23,439 nt of DNA from Panacagrimonas sp052386745 (GCA_052386745.1 JBQTJW010000045.1:1-23439), one strand, 5' to 3'; positions 8,067 through 15,315 are shown, numbered from the stretch's first letter. A program made the numbers and translations. Notes: generated by a model from the sequence alone, not told the origin.

Positions 8067-8588
8067 TCAGCGCCTGGTCTTGGCGGGCGCATCGGACTCG
8101 ATCAGCGGCAACTGGTGGCGTCTCTGCTCGGAACTGGGCCGGCGCTGCATGCGCTCGATTTCCTCGCGGAAGGCGTTCACGTCCTCGAACTTGCGGTACA
8201 CAGAGGCAAAGCGCACATAGGCCACGTGATCGAGCTCATGCAGCTGGTCCATCACCCATTCGCCGAGCTGGCCGGAGTGCACCTCCCGCTCGCCGCGCTG
8301 GCGCAGCTTGCGCATGACGGTTTCCACGGCGTGATCCACGGCGTCCGGCGACACCGGGCGCTTGAACAGGGCGTTGGCGAAGCCGCGGCGCAGCTTGCCC
8401 TCGTCGAACGGCTCGGGGCTGCCGCCGCGCTTGATGATGTTGGGCATACTGAGCTGCGCGCGCTCGAAGGTGGTGAAGCGGCCCTTGCACTCGGCGCACT
8501 CGCGCCGGCGGCGCACCTGCGAGCCTTCCTCGGCCAGGCGCGAATCGACCACGCGCGTGTCGGTGGCATTACAGAACGGGCATTGCAT
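8067..8588 (-). CDS. nrdR: Transcriptional repressor NrdR
   Basis: This 173-residue repressor senses ATP/dATP and represses ribonucleotide reductase genes. It starts with a zinc ribbon (C3, C6, C31, C34: MQCPFC and ECAEC), includes VVDSR and RRRRECAECKGRFTTFE, and continues into an ATP-cone (IIKRGGSPEPFDEGKLRRGF). The C-terminal tail after residue 150 is rich in Arg, Ser and Gln and looks disordered. A good ribosome binding site (GAAGG, six bases before the ATG) lies right after a UUCG-loop hairpin. Its place between glyA and ribD is usual in proteobacteria. No NrdR-box pair is visible near it. Confidence 0.96.
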   Translation of the reverse strand: MQCPFCNATDTRVVDSRLAEEGSQVRRRRECAECKGRFTTFERAQLSMPNIIKRGGSPEPFDEGKLRRGFANALFKRPVSPDAVDHAVETVMRKLRQRGEREVHSGQLGEWVMDQLHELDHVAYVRFASVYRKFEDVNAFREEIERMQRRPSSEQRRHQLPLIESDAPAKTRR

Positions 8589-8600
8589 GACAGGCCTTCA

Positions 8601-8616
8601 GCCGCCCGAAGGCGGC
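8601..8616 (-). promoter_or_regulatory. UUCG-type hairpin in front of nrdR
   Basis: On the minus strand GCCGCC, TTCG, GGCGGC form a 6-bp GC stem closed by the very stable C(UUCG)G tetraloop. It ends just before the nrdR ribosome binding site (8599-8595). It could mark the 3' end of the upstream glyA message or protect the nrdR leader; no T-run follows. Confidence 0.4.
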
Positions 8617-8686
8617 CGGATCGCGCGGTACGAGATACGAGGGCGGGTGGCGATCAAACCGGTCCGTTTCCGCAAGCCTTGCAGGG

Positions 8687-9961
8687 TCAGCGGCTGCCGT
8701 AGACCGGGAAGCGGGCGCAGAGTGCCGCCACTTCGCCGCGCACCCTGGCAATCACGCCCTCCACGTCGTTACCCGAGGACAGCGCATCGACGACCTGCAC
8801 GATCCAGCGTGCCACGCCGGCCATTTCCGCTTCCTTGAACCCGCGCGTGGTGGACGCTGGCGAACCCAGGCGCAGACCGCTGGTCACGAACGGCGACTTG
8901 GGGTCGTTGGGCACCGAGTTCTTGTTGACGGTGATGTGCGCCGTGCCCAGCGCCGCCTCCGCGTCCTTGCCGGTCACGTTCTTGGCGATCAGGTCGAGCA
9001 GAAACAGGTGGTCGTCCGTGCCGCCGGACACCACCTTGTAGCCGCTCTCGATGAACACCTTGGCCATGGCGCGGGCGTTGGCCACCACCTGCTTCTGGTA
9101 GACCTTGAAGCCGGGTTCCAGCGCCTCCTTGAACGCCACGGCCTTGGCCGCGACCACGTGCATCAGCGGCCCGCCCTGGATGCCGGGAAACACGGCGGAA
9201 TTGAGCTTCTTGTGGAAGTCCTCGCCCTGGCCCTTGCTCAGGATGATGCCGCCGCGCGGTCCGCGCAGGGTCTTGTGCGTAGTGCTGGTGACCACGTGCG
9301 CATAGGGCAAGGGGCTGGGGTATTCCCCGGCCGCCACCAGGCCGGCGACGTGGGCCATGTCTACCCAGAACCAGGCGCCGACCTTGTCGGCGATCTCGCG
9401 CATGCGCTTCCAGTCCTTGATGCGCGAGTAGGCCGAGAACCCGCCGATCAGCATCTTCGGCCTGGCCTCCAGCGCGATGCGCTCCATCTCGTCGTAGTTG
9501 ATCAGGCCGGTTTCGGTATCGAGCCCGTATGGAACGATCTTGTAGTGCTTGCCCGAAAAATTGGCCGGGTTGCCGTGCGTCAGGTGCCCGCCCTGCGCGA
9601 GGTTCATCCCCATCACCGTGTCGCCGGGGCTGACCAGCGCCAGGAAGATGGCCGCGTTGGCCTGCGCGCCCGAGTGCGGCTGCACGTTGGCGTAGTCGCA
9701 GTCGAACAGCTTCTTCACGCGGTCGATGGCCAGCTGCTCCGCCACGTCCACGTGCTCGCAGCCGCCGTAGTAGCGCTTGCCGGGATACCCCTCGGCGTAC
9801 TTGTTGGTGAGCTGCGTGCCCTGCGCCTGCATGACCGCCGGGCTGCAATAGTTTTCGGAGGCGATCAGCTCGATGTGCGCTTCCTGGCGCGCATTTTCGG
9901 CGGCGACGCAGGCAGCGAGTTCGGGATCGGCGACAGCGAGCGGGGGGGCGTTGGTGAACAT
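8687..9961 (-). CDS. glyA: Serine hydroxymethyltransferase
   Basis: This 424-residue PLP enzyme converts serine and tetrahydrofolate to glycine and 5,10-methylene-tetrahydrofolate. Motifs seen are ELIASENYCSPAVMQAQG, YPGKRYYGG, QPHSGAQANAA and the PLP-lysine site VTSTTHKTLRGPRGG with K230 as the Schiff-base lysine. I use the ATG at 9961, which gives the usual family length. There is no Shine-Dalgarno sequence before it: the leader is pyrimidine-rich because a heptamer repeat array begins 8 bases upstream. An in-frame GTG at 10027, preceded at six bases by AGGAG, could add 22 residues made of repeat sequence. Confidence 0.95.
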   Translation of the reverse strand: MFTNAPPLAVADPELAACVAAENARQEAHIELIASENYCSPAVMQAQGTQLTNKYAEGYPGKRYYGGCEHVDVAEQLAIDRVKKLFDCDYANVQPHSGAQANAAIFLALVSPGDTVMGMNLAQGGHLTHGNPANFSGKHYKIVPYGLDTETGLINYDEMERIALEARPKMLIGGFSAYSRIKDWKRMREIADKVGAWFWVDMAHVAGLVAAGEYPSPLPYAHVVTSTTHKTLRGPRGGIILSKGQGEDFHKKLNSAVFPGIQGGPLMHVVAAKAVAFKEALEPGFKVYQKQVVANARAMAKVFIESGYKVVSGGTDDHLFLLDLIAKNVTGKDAEAALGTAHITVNKNSVPNDPKSPFVTSGLRLGSPASTTRGFKEAEMAGVARWIVQVVDALSSGNDVEGVIARVRGEVAALCARFPVYGSR

Positions 9962-9969
9962 GGGTTTTG

Positions 9970-10048
9970 GGGAGGTGTGAGGCGAGAGGGGTGAGGCGAA
10001 GAAGCGGCCCGTGAGTTCACGCCTCACGCCTCACTCCTGACGCCTCAC
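9970..10048 (-). repeat. Inverted heptamer repeat arrays between nadA and glyA
   Basis: Reading the plus strand, 9970-10004 holds five 7-base units (GGGAGGT, GTGAGGC, GAGAGGG, GTGAGGC, GAAGAAG). A 16-base spacer follows, and 10021-10048 then holds four units in the opposite sense (GCCTCAC, GCCTCAC, TCCTGAC, GCCTCAC). The exact octamer GTGAGGCG occurs twice and its complement CGCCTCAC three times, so the two arms can pair. The 92-base gap has almost nothing else in it. I recall similar heptamer arrays from Xanthomonadaceae intergenic regions, but cannot check this here. Confidence 0.75.
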
Positions 10049-10053
10049 GGCGT

Positions 10054-11151
10054 CTAATCAACCACTTCGAGCATCAGGTCCAGCGCCTTGCGCGCCGGAT
10101 CGGCCACGGCCTGCGGCACGCGGATCTGGTTGACGACCTGGCCGGCCACGAGGTTGTCCAGCGTCCACGCCAGGTGCTGCGGATCGGTGCGGAACATGGT
10201 GGAGCACATGCACACCGTGGGGCTCATGAACTGCACCTGCACGCCCTTGGGCTTCATTTCGTCGCCGAGGCGGTTGACCAGGTTCAACTCGGTGCCGATC
10301 AACCAGTGCTCGCCTGGCTCGCTGGCCCGCACCGTGCGCAGGATGTACTCGGTGCTGCCCACGAAGTCCGACTTCTGGCACACCTCCCAGGAATTCTCCG
10401 GGTGGCTGATGACCTTGCCGTTCGGGTGCGCCTTGCGGAAGTTGTCGATGTGCGCCGGCTGGAACATCTGGTGCACCGAGCAGAAGCCCTTCCACAGGAT
10501 GATCTTCGCGTTGCGGATCTGCTCCTCGGTGAGACCACCGCGCGGCTTCATGAAGTCCCAGGTCACCATCTGGTCCAGCGGCAGGCCCATGCGGTAGCCG
10601 GTGTTGCGGCCCAGGTGCTGGTCGGGGAAGAACAGCACCTTCTCGCGCCGCGCGAACGACCATTCCAGCACCGCCTTGGCATTGGAACTGGTGCAGACGA
10701 TGCCGCCGTGGTTGCCGCAGAACGCCTTGAGGTCGGCCGCGGAATTGATGTACGTGACCGGCGTGACGGTCTGGTCGGGGTCGATGACCTGGGAGAGTTC
10801 CTCCCAGCACTTGCGCACCTTCACCAGGTTGGCCATGTCCGCCATCGAACAGCCGGCGGCGAGGTCCGGGAGAATGACCTTGCGCTGGCCGAAGGTCAGG
10901 ATGTCCGCCACCTCGGCCATGAAGTGCACGCCACAGAACACGATGAACTCGGCATCCGAGTTGGCCGCCTGCTGCGAGAGCTTGAGCGAATCGCCGGAAT
11001 AATCGGCGTGCTTGAACACCTCGTCGCGCTGGTAATGGTGGCCCAAGATGGCCAGACGTTTGCCCAGCACGTTCTTGGCCGCGACGATGCGCGCGTCGCA
11101 GCTGGAATCGTCAAGGAGGCTGAACTGGTCAAGCTTGAGTACGGCGGACAC
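10054..11151 (-). CDS. nadA: Quinolinate synthase
   Basis: This 365-residue 4Fe-4S enzyme condenses iminoaspartate with dihydroxyacetone phosphate to quinolinate, the committed de novo NAD step. Key stretches are ILGHHYQRDEVFKHADYSGDSLKLS, FCGVHFMAEVADIL with C73, WKGFCSVHQMF with C224, and PTVCMCSTMFRT with C314/C316; one cysteine from each region is expected to hold the cluster. The GHHYQRDE form places it with the Bacillus-like branch rather than the E. coli branch. It starts with GTG; an in-frame TAA lies six codons upstream, so no earlier start is available. It is divergent from rplY. The partner nadB is not in the window. Confidence 0.94.
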   Translation of the reverse strand: MSAVLKLDQFSLLDDSSCDARIVAAKNVLGKRLAILGHHYQRDEVFKHADYSGDSLKLSQQAANSDAEFIVFCGVHFMAEVADILTFGQRKVILPDLAAGCSMADMANLVKVRKCWEELSQVIDPDQTVTPVTYINSAADLKAFCGNHGGIVCTSSNAKAVLEWSFARREKVLFFPDQHLGRNTGYRMGLPLDQMVTWDFMKPRGGLTEEQIRNAKIILWKGFCSVHQMFQPAHIDNFRKAHPNGKVISHPENSWEVCQKSDFVGSTEYILRTVRASEPGEHWLIGTELNLVNRLGDEMKPKGVQVQFMSPTVCMCSTMFRTDPQHLAWTLDNLVAGQVVNQIRVPQAVADPARKALDLMLEVVD

Positions 11152-11333
11152 TGCGCGTCTCGGCGATTACGGGGGGCGAAGTTTAGCCCATTGCGTCCGT
11201 GGACCCCGCACATTTCCCCGACTGCCGCAACTGCGCCGCTCGCACCGGGGCGGCCGCTCCACTACACTACGCGGCCCTTCGGCCGGTCGCAGGCCAGGGA
11301 TCTTTGATTTTGAACCGTTTTTTGGAGATTTCC
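11152..11333. promoter_or_regulatory. Divergent promoter region of nadA and rplY
   Basis: These 182 bases must carry the promoters of both divergent genes. On the plus side I see TACACT (11263-11268) as a possible -10 without a good -35, and a 5-bp hairpin CGGCC-CTTC-GGCCG (11272-11285) in the rplY leader. On the minus side TAAACT lies about 25-30 bases before nadA, again without a good -35. No tRNA or prs gene, common upstream of rplY elsewhere, is present. Confidence 0.4.
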
Positions 11334-12026
11334 ATGGCACAGAGTTTTGTAGTGAACGCGGAACCTCGCGTTGAGCAGGGCAAGGGTGCGAGCCGCCGCC
11401 TGCGTCGCTTGGGCCGCCTTCCGGCCATCGTCTACGGCGGCAACAAGGCCCCGCAGCCGGTGTCGGTGAACCACAATGAATTGTGGAAAAACCTCAAGCA
11501 CGAGGCGTTCTACTCGAAAATCCTCACGCTGAACCTCGGCGGCACCACCGAGCAGGTCGTGCTGAAGGACCTGCACCGCCACCCCGTGCGCGAGGAAGTC
11601 ATGCACATGGACCTGCAGCGCGTGCTGGCCGACGTGGTGCTGCGCATGCGCGTGCCGCTGCACTTCAAGGGCGAGGAAGTGGCGCCCGGCGTGAAGACCG
11701 GCGGCGGCATCTTCGAGCACCTGATGAACGAGGCCGAGATCGAGTGCCTGCCCAAGGATCTGCCCGAGTTCATCGAGGTGGACGTGTCCGCCATGAACGT
11801 GAACGACGCCATCCACCTGTCGCAGCTCACCGTTCCCGCCGGCGTCACGCTGGTGGAACTCAAGCACGACAACGACCTGGCCGTGATCGCCGTCCACCTG
11901 CCGCGCGCGGCCAAGGCTGAGGAGGCCGAGGAAGCCGCCGAGGCCGCCAGCGCTGAAGTGCCCGCCAGCGCGCAGAAGGCGCCCGAAAAGGCCGATGCCG
12001 CGAAGAAGGACGAGAAGAAGAAGTAA
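11334..12026 (+). CDS. rplY: 50S ribosomal protein L25 (CTC/TL5 form)
   Basis: This 230-residue protein binds 5S rRNA in the large ribosomal subunit. It has the long, two-domain CTC layout: an L25 RNA-binding domain (about 1-95, with AEPRVEQGKGASRRLRR and the LPAIVYGG strand) and a C-terminal beta domain (about 96-190, with FKGEEVAPGVKTGG). A low-complexity tail of Ala, Glu and Lys ends in KKDEKKK. The start at ATG 11334 is supported by GGAGA eight bases upstream and by the conserved MAQSFVVNAEPR; the open frame extends upstream into non-coding sequence. A strong terminator follows. Confidence 0.96.
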   Translation: MAQSFVVNAEPRVEQGKGASRRLRRLGRLPAIVYGGNKAPQPVSVNHNELWKNLKHEAFYSKILTLNLGGTTEQVVLKDLHRHPVREEVMHMDLQRVLADVVLRMRVPLHFKGEEVAPGVKTGGGIFEHLMNEAEIECLPKDLPEFIEVDVSAMNVNDAIHLSQLTVPAGVTLVELKHDNDLAVIAVHLPRAAKAEEAEEAAEAASAEVPASAQKAPEKADAAKKDEKKK

Positions 12027-12089
12027 GCACGGGCCTGGGCCTGAATTGGGCTTGGGGCAGGATCGACCCGGACCCGCCTTCGCATCACC

Positions 12090-12124
12090 ATGAAACCCCG
12101 TCCCCGAACGGGGTTTCATTTTTT
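12090..12124 (+). terminator. Strong intrinsic terminator after rplY
   Basis: ATGAAACCCCGT (12090-12101) and ACGGGGTTTCAT (12108-12119) form a perfect 12-bp stem with a 6-base loop, followed by T's to 12124 (six in a row counting the last stem base). The pth start codon is only 12 bases further on. There is no T-run on the minus side, so it acts on plus-strand transcripts only. Confidence 0.92.
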
Positions 12125-12136
12125 GGGTTTCAACCG

Positions 12137-12727
12137 ATGTCTCAGAACACGCTCGTAGCCCTGGTGGGCCTGGGCAACCCCGGGCCGGAATACGCTGACA
12201 CGCGACACAACGCCGGGTTCTGGCTGGCGGACCAGTTCGCGCAACGCCATCGCGGGGCGTTCCGGGTGGAGTCGAAATTCTTCGGCGCGCTGGCGCGGGT
12301 CAGGGTCGAACAGGCGGACGTGCTCATCCTCAAACCCGCCACCTTCATGAATCGCAGCGGCCAGGCCGTCTCGGCGCTCGCGCAGTTCTACAAGCTGGCG
12401 CCGGAGCAAATGGTGGTCGCGCACGACGAACTCGACCTCCCCGTGGGCACCGTGCGCCTGAAGCTGGGCGGCGGCCACGGCGGCCACAACGGCCTGCGCG
12501 ACATCCACAAACCGCTGGGCGACGGCTACCGGCGCGTGCGCATCGGCGTCGGGCACCCCGGGGAGAAGCACCTCGTCATGCCCTACCTCACCCGGTCACG
12601 TCCTTCGCGGCAGGAGGAGGACGCCATCCTGGCGAGCATTGCGCGGGCTAGCGAAGCGCTCGAACTCTGGTTGCAAAGCAGCTGGGACAAGGCCGTGCAG
12701 GCCCTGCACACCTCGGCGACCGGGTAA
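12137..12727 (+). CDS. pth: Peptidyl-tRNA hydrolase
   Basis: This 196-residue cytoplasmic enzyme frees tRNA from peptidyl-tRNAs that drop off ribosomes. Active-site residues known from E. coli are present with a +4 shift: N14 (GLGNPG), H24 (TRHNAGFWL), N72 (TFMNRSG), D97 (HDELDLP) and N118 (GGHNGL). There is no clear ribosome binding site, since the terminator of rplY ends 12 bases before the ATG. Expression therefore needs read-through or a promoter inside or near rplY. It converges on the small minus-strand gene with a 6-base gap. Confidence 0.95.
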   Translation: MSQNTLVALVGLGNPGPEYADTRHNAGFWLADQFAQRHRGAFRVESKFFGALARVRVEQADVLILKPATFMNRSGQAVSALAQFYKLAPEQMVVAHDELDLPVGTVRLKLGGGHGGHNGLRDIHKPLGDGYRRVRIGVGHPGEKHLVMPYLTRSRPSRQEEDAILASIARASEALELWLQSSWDKAVQALHTSATG

Positions 12728-12733
12728 ACCCGA

Positions 12734-13210
12734 TCAGATTTCCGGGTACGGAATGCCGACGGGCCCCGACACGGCTTCAACCGGGGCATCGGAGCGACCC
12801 TCCACCGTGGCGCGGATCAGCATGGTCCCTTCGTCCGTTTTCACTTCGAAGCTTTCCGGCCGGCCGAGCTCGATGCCGAAGGTGGGCGCCACGATACGGC
12901 TCCTGCCGGGGGCGCGGCCGGATCCGAAAAACTCCAGTTCGAGCAACGCTTTGGATGCAAATCCCGGGAAACGGCTTACGCGTTGCTGCATCCACAGGGA
13001 ACCGCCTTGCGCGCGCGGGCCAAGTTCCACACGGGACGCCTGGCCCGCGACCGTCGTGGAGACGGGCGCGCCCACCAGAACCCCGTTGCGAACCACCTCC
13101 AGCGTCACGTGGTAGGCGGCAAATCCCTCAACGGGCTCGGCCCATGCATTCCCGGCCGGGAAACCAATGGCGAATGCTGCTGCAGCGGCGATAATACGTT
13201 GGAGACACAT
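12734..13210 (-). CDS. Exported protein of unknown function
   Basis: This 158-residue protein is not recognised. It begins with a clear Sec signal peptide: MCLQRI, a hydrophobic Ala-rich stretch and a likely cleavage after AWA at about residue 24; the cysteine at position 3 is not in a lipobox. The mature part looks beta-rich, with a pattern of short hydrophobic strands (YHVTLEVVRNGVLVG, then a Val/Gly turn and VELG). It has no cysteines and ends in GIPYPEI. Hydrophobic-strand domains of similar layout occur in periplasmic or secretin-associated proteins, but that is only an impression. GAGGGC seven bases before the ATG is a plausible ribosome binding site. It is a single-gene unit convergent with pth and divergent from ychF. 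Base composition seems a little less GC-rich than its neighbours. Confidence 0.75.
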   Translation of the reverse strand: MCLQRIIAAAAAFAIGFPAGNAWAEPVEGFAAYHVTLEVVRNGVLVGAPVSTTVAGQASRVELGPRAQGGSLWMQQRVSRFPGFASKALLELEFFGSGRAPGRSRIVAPTFGIELGRPESFEVKTDEGTMLIRATVEGRSDAPVEAVSGPVGIPYPEI

Positions 13211-13225
13211 ACGCTAGCCCTCGCC

Positions 13226-13242
13226 GTTTCGGACTCCGAAAC
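13226..13242 (-). other. Hairpin in leader of the exported-protein gene
   Basis: GTTTCGG, ACT, CCGAAAC form a perfect 7-bp stem with a 3-base loop. On the minus strand it would lie in the untranslated leader, 15 bases before the ATG and next to the ribosome binding site. Confidence 0.4.
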
Positions 13243-13260
13243 AGGCTTTGATGGCGGACT

Positions 13261-13294
13261 GTTGCAATGCAACATGAATGCCAGATGACGTCAA
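13261..13294 (-). promoter_or_regulatory. Candidate promoter with overlapping 13-base palindrome
   Basis: On the minus strand TTGACG (13294-13289, five of six matches to TTGACA) is followed at 17 bases by TGCATT (13271-13266, a weak -10). The perfect palindrome GTTGCAATGCAAC (13261-13273) covers that -10, as an operator would. An 8-base palindrome TGACGTCA (13286-13293) overlaps the -35. The target gene would be the exported protein, with a leader of about 50 bases. ychF on the other strand could also be affected. Confidence 0.35.
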
Positions 13295-13363
13295 TTTCGT
13301 TTGGCCGGCACACTCCTTCCATCGCGCCGGCCACCATCCAGAACCCGAAAGCAGGAAAACCAC

Positions 13364-14458
13364 GTGGGAATCAAATGCGGTATCGTTGGGCTGCCGAACG
13401 TTGGAAAATCCACCCTTTTCAATGCCTTGACCAAGGCGCAGATTGCGGCGGAAAACTACCCCTTCTGCACCATTGACCCGAACGTCGGTGTCGTTGCGGT
13501 TCCCGACCCACGCTTGCAGGCGCTGGCGGCGATCGTGAAGCCGCAAAAAATTCTCCCGACCGCGGTGGAATTCGTGGATATCGCCGGGCTGGTGGCCGGC
13601 GCGAGCAAGGGCGAGGGCCTGGGAAACCAGTTCCTCGCCCACATCCGTGAGACCGATGCCATCGCCCACGTCACCCGCTGCTTTGCCAACGACGACATCA
13701 TCCACGTGGCCGGCGGGGTGGACCCGATCCGCGACATCGAGATCATCAACACCGAGCTGGCGCTGGCCGACCTGGACAGCGTCACCAAGGCGTGTGACCG
13801 CGCCGCCAAGGTCGCCAAGACCGGCGACAAGACCGCCATCGCCAAGCACGACCTGTTCACGCGCGTGCTCGCGCTGCTGGACCAGGGCCTGCCGGCGCGT
13901 GCGCTCAACGCCGAGGGCGACGAGCGCCTGTGGCTGCGCGAGCTCCAGCTCATCACCGCCAAGCCGGCGTTGTACATCGCCAACGTGGACGAAGCGGCCC
14001 TGCGCGACGGCAACGAGTACCTGGAAAAGGTGCTGGCGCTGGCGGCGCGGGAGAAGGCCATCGTCGTACCCGTGTGCGCCGCCATCGAGGCCGAGATCGG
14101 CCAGCTGGACGAGGCCGACAAGGCCGATTTCCTGCGTGACCTCGGCCTTGAGGAGCCCGGCCTCAACCGCGTGATCCGTGGTGCCTACTCGCTGCTGGGC
14201 CTGCAAACCTATTTCACCGCCGGCGTGCAGGAAGTGCGCGCCTGGACGGTGAAGCGCGGCGCCACCGCGCCACAGGCCGCGGGCGTCATCCACACCGATT
14301 TCGAGCGCGGCTTCATTCGCGCCGAGGTCATCGCCTACGACGACTTCATCCGCTACCGCGGCGAACCGGGTGCCAAGGAAGCCGGCCGCTGGCGCCTGGA
14401 AGGCAAGGAGTACGTCGTGCAGGAAGGCGACGTCATGCACTTCCGCTTCAACGTCTGA
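13364..14458 (+). CDS. ychF: Ribosome-binding ATPase YchF (Obg/OLA1 family)
   Basis: This 364-residue P-loop protein is conserved in bacteria and binds ribosomes; it prefers ATP over GTP. The N-terminal G domain has GLPNVGKST at residues 9-17 and DIAGLVAGASKGEGLGNQFL. Instead of NKxD it has N-V-D-E (YIANVDEAAL), the NxxE form linked to ATP specificity. A helical coiled insertion follows the switch region, and a TGS domain (about 280-364) ends in DVMHFRFNV. I use GTG at 13364 (MGIKCGIVGLP), with AGGA eight bases before it; the frame is open upstream but that part is not conserved. nadC starts 2 bases after its stop. Confidence 0.95.
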   Translation: MGIKCGIVGLPNVGKSTLFNALTKAQIAAENYPFCTIDPNVGVVAVPDPRLQALAAIVKPQKILPTAVEFVDIAGLVAGASKGEGLGNQFLAHIRETDAIAHVTRCFANDDIIHVAGGVDPIRDIEIINTELALADLDSVTKACDRAAKVAKTGDKTAIAKHDLFTRVLALLDQGLPARALNAEGDERLWLRELQLITAKPALYIANVDEAALRDGNEYLEKVLALAAREKAIVVPVCAAIEAEIGQLDEADKADFLRDLGLEEPGLNRVIRGAYSLLGLQTYFTAGVQEVRAWTVKRGATAPQAAGVIHTDFERGFIRAEVIAYDDFIRYRGEPGAKEAGRWRLEGKEYVVQEGDVMHFRFNV

Positions 14459-14460
14459 GC

Positions 14461-15315
14461 ATGATGATCGACCCCTTGCCGGCCGACGTTGCGGCCACCG
14501 TCTCCGTCGCCCTGGCCGAGGACATCGGCAGCGGCGACGTCACTGCCGGGCTGGTGGCCGCAGGTCTGGAGGCGCAGGCGCGCGTCATCGCCCGCGAGTC
14601 CGCCGTCATCTGCGGCCGGCCGTGGGTGAACGAGGTGTTCCGCCAGCTCGATCCGGCCATCGCCGTGACCTGGCTCGTGGCCGAGGGTGCCCGCGTTGCG
14701 CCCGACCAGGCGCTGTTCGCGCTGCGTGGCCCGGCCCGCGCCCTGCTCACCGGCGAGCGCTCGGCGCTGAACTTTCTCCAGCTGCTGAGCGGCACTGCCA
14801 CCGAGACCGCGCGCTACGTCGCGGCGGTGGCCGGCACCGGCGCGCAGATCGTGGATACGCGCAAGACCCTGCCGGGCCTGCGCAACGCGCAGAAATACGC
14901 GGTGCGCACGGGCGGCGGCGTGAACCATCGCATCGGCCTGTACGACGCCATCCTAATCAAGGAAAACCACATCCTGGCGGCCGGCGGAATTCGCGCGGCC
15001 ATCGTCCAGGCCCGCGCACTGAACGCAGCGGTGCCGCTGATGACGGAGGCTGAAACCCTTGCCGAGGTGGAAATCGCGCTGGCCGAGAACGTCGACCTGC
15101 TGCTGGTGGACGATTTTGCCGACGCCGAACAGCGCGAGGCCGTGCGCCTCACCCGCGCGCATCGCCAGCGCGGCGGCAAGACCCAGGTGGAGTACTCGGG
15201 CGGCGCCAACCTGGAGCGCATCCGCGCGCTCGCCGAATCAGGCGTGGACCGCATCTCCATCGGCAGCCTGACCAAGCACGTGCGCGCCATCGACCTGTCG
15301 ATGCGCTTCAGCTGA
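14461..15315 (+). CDS. nadC: Nicotinate-nucleotide pyrophosphorylase (carboxylating), quinolinate phosphoribosyltransferase
   Basis: This 284-residue enzyme converts quinolinate and PRPP to nicotinate mononucleotide, the step after NadA. Signature stretches are ALAEDIGSGDVTAGL near the N-terminus, ERSALNFLQLLSGTAT, DTRKTLPGLRNAQKYAVRTGG (substrate-binding Arg and Lys residues), NHRIGLYDAILIKENHI and EYSGGANLERI near the C-terminus. The start is 2 bases after ychF, with a second ATG one codon later. The coupling to ychF suggests one transcript. nadA lies about 3.3 kb to the left on the other strand, so the pathway is split into separate units. Confidence 0.95.
   Translation: MMIDPLPADVAATVSVALAEDIGSGDVTAGLVAAGLEAQARVIARESAVICGRPWVNEVFRQLDPAIAVTWLVAEGARVAPDQALFALRGPARALLTGERSALNFLQLLSGTATETARYVAAVAGTGAQIVDTRKTLPGLRNAQKYAVRTGGGVNHRIGLYDAILIKENHILAAGGIRAAIVQARALNAAVPLMTEAETLAEVEIALAENVDLLLVDDFADAEQREAVRLTRAHRQRGGKTQVEYSGGANLERIRALAESGVDRISIGSLTKHVRAIDLSMRFS

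Noticed and set aside
10054..11151. nadA and nadC as one operon
   Set aside because: They are on opposite strands about 3.3 kb apart and belong to separate transcription units.
13286..13293. TGACGTCA as an independent regulatory site
   Set aside because: An 8-base palindrome of this kind occurs by chance often enough; it is mentioned only as part of the promoter cluster.
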